Positions 13,439 to 14,578 of a stretch of 14,578 nt of DNA are shown piece after piece. This DNA is from Pseudoselenomonas ruminantium. Its GTDB lineage: Bacteria > Bacillota > Negativicutes > Selenomonadales > Selenomonadaceae. The translations under genes and the position numbers were made by a program. The notes under the pieces were generated by a model, which had not been told where the DNA came from, did no database searches, and saw only the letters and a list, made by a program, of their open reading frames with translations. The DNA lies in contig DJYL01000054.1 in assembly GCA_002448495.1 (NCBI GenBank), positions 1 to 14,578 on the forward strand, read 5' to 3'. The first letter of the stretch is position 1, and every line of letters starts with the position of its first letter.

Positions 13439-14578
13439 TTATTTGCATTTCTGTTGAACTTCTTTGCTCCAAGGAAGAAAATCTTCCAGCAATTTAGGAT
13501 GTATCTTAAAATTTATATTGGGCAGTTTTTCAAATAGATAGGTAAGATAGCGGAATGGCTCAAGGTCGTTAGCTTTGCTCGTTTCTACGATGCTATAAAC
13601 GGCAGCGCTGGCGGCTGCGCCCTTCGGTGAGGCACTGAACAGCCAATTCTTCCGGCCAATGGTAAAGTTGCGGATAGCCCGTTCACAGATATTATTCGAA
13701 AGAGCAATGTTGCCATCCGTCAGGAAAACACTAAGCCCTTTCCGATGATTCAAGGCATAGTTTACAGCCTTACCCAGCGCAGATTTAGGCAACACCTTAG
13801 GCTGGATTCCTTCCAGCCACACGAAGAAAGCCTCCAGCTTGTCTTTTTCAAGCCGCAGACGCTCTGTCTGCCGTTCTTCGGCAGACTTATGGGAAAGCTC
13901 CTTATCCAAGGCAAACAGTTCATTGATTTTCCGGATAGCCTGTCCGCTTACGGATTCGGCCGCGTCTTCTTTGGAAATTCCCGCCGGAATGGCATCTACA
14001 AAGTAGCGGCGGGCATGCACCCAACAAAGTGCATGTTCCTTGCAATGAATCTGCTCATAACCGGCATACCCGTCTGTTTGGAGGATGCCCTCATATCCCT
14101 CAAGGAACTTTCCGGCAAAGCCTCCGTTCCGGCCGGGATGGTATTCATAGATCCGTATTTGCCGTCCATCCTTCACGAATTCGCCATTGGTATACACCCA
14201 CATGTAAGACTTGGTCTTATTCTTCCGGCCTTTCTCATTCAGTACTTGGACTGGCGTTTCGTCTGCATGGATTACCGGCTGTTTCAAAAGCTCTGCGTGC
14301 ATGCAATCTACCAGCGGCATAAGCCAGTCTTCTGCTGAACGGATTACCCAGTTGGCTAAAGTAGCCCGGGAAAGGGCTATGCCAATGGATTTCCATTCCT
14401 GTTCCTGCCGGTAAAGCGGCATGGAAAACTGATATTTCTGTGCGATGACATGTGCCACGCTGGACGGCGAGGCGATGGACTTTGCCAGCACCGGCTGCGG
14501 CATCTGCGGCTTTTCAATGGAAAAATGCTCTTTTTTCCGGCATTCCAGGCATTGGAAGGATTCCCGGTAGAAGTCAAT
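13439..14578 (-). CDS. tnpC: IS66 family transposase TnpC (N-terminus cut by window edge)
   Basis: DDE transposase of the IS66 family; 379 C-terminal residues are visible and the frame remains open at the right edge, so the true start is outside. The first visible residues hold a CLEC pair (10 and 13) that fits the second knuckle of the IS66 zinc-binding domain. The catalytic core follows: HADETPVQVL (Asp106), TDGYAGY (Asp169) and NNICERAIR (Glu299), numbered from the window edge. WVHARRYF and GRKNWLFSASPKGA are also family motifs. The IS66 C-terminal domain is at the end (DLEPFRYLTYLFEKLP and LPWSKEV). There is no stop or frameshift in the visible part, so the element may be intact. An ATG at 14503 is internal to the gene. 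Confidence 0.93.
   Translation of the reverse strand: MDFYRESFQCLECRKKEHFSIEKPQMPQPVLAKSIASPSSVAHVIAQKYQFSMPLYRQEQEWKSIGIALSRATLANWVIRSAEDWLMPLVDCMHAELLKQPVIHADETPVQVLNEKGRKNKTKSYMWVYTNGEFVKDGRQIRIYEYHPGRNGGFAGKFLEGYEGILQTDGYAGYEQIHCKEHALCWVHARRYFVDAIPAGISKEDAAESVSGQAIRKINELFALDKELSHKSAEERQTERLRLEKDKLEAFFVWLEGIQPKVLPKSALGKAVNYALNHRKGLSVFLTDGNIALSNNICERAIRNFTIGRKNWLFSASPKGAAASAAVYSIVETSKANDLEPFRYLTYLFEKLPNINFKIHPKLLEDFLPWSKEVQQKCK

Larger units (their letters stand above)
13365..14578 (-). mobile_element. IS66-family insertion sequence, one end (partial)
   Basis: An IS66-type transposase gene ends 74 bases before a GTAAGCGG sequence at 13365-13372. IS66-family elements generally have termini starting GTAA, with tnpC nearest this end, so 13365 is the probable boundary. 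tnpA, tnpB and the other inverted repeat should lie beyond the right edge. IS66 elements usually make 8-bp target duplications. If the boundary is right, the copy here is GATTGGGC (13357-13364), the end of the vapC coding sequence. Confidence 0.7.

Overview
The window looks like chromosomal DNA of a diderm Firmicute of the class Negativicutes, probably Selenomonas, Mitsuokella or a relative. This is an inference from gene content. A valS T-box leader, a Rex redox repressor and SepF are Firmicutes traits, while an O-antigen-ligase-type membrane protein implies an outer membrane. Almost all genes are housekeeping genes on the minus strand. Only the right end (about 12.7 to 14.6 kb) is accessory.

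Layout, in transcription order on the minus strand. (1) galU is followed 32 bp later by two tandem, overlapping paralogues of the DUF445 membrane family. (2) A strong promoter and a complete T-box leader with a valine (GUC) specifier precede valS. The run continues without a gap larger than 18 bp through folC, an O-antigen ligase/polymerase-like gene with an acidic tail, and rex, whose start overlaps the ligase gene. (3) A separate promoter precedes sepF, followed by pepD. A very stable UUCG hairpin lies between these two, and a clear terminator lies after pepD. (4) The leftmost ~240 bases carry no recognisable gene but contain several short hairpins ending in a T6 run.

The right end, on the plus strand, carries a vapBC toxin-antitoxin pair. 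Its good promoter overlaps two 11-bp direct repeats that probably form the autoregulatory operator. Immediately after it, an IS66-family element begins with the characteristic GTAA terminus. Its first bases provide the vapC stop codon. The IS66 transposase (tnpC) runs on the minus strand off the right edge and lacks its N-terminus here.

Functionally, the block joins envelope sugar activation (GalU makes UDP-glucose), polysaccharide assembly or ligation, cell division (SepF), redox sensing (Rex), folate glutamylation (FolC), valyl-tRNA charging (ValS) and dipeptide turnover (PepD). I see no CRISPR array, tRNA, rRNA or obviously new multi-gene system. The most noteworthy points are the IS66/vapC junction, the vapBC operator repeats, the DUF445 pair, the ligase acidic tail overlapping rex, the sepF-pepD hairpin and the structured left edge.
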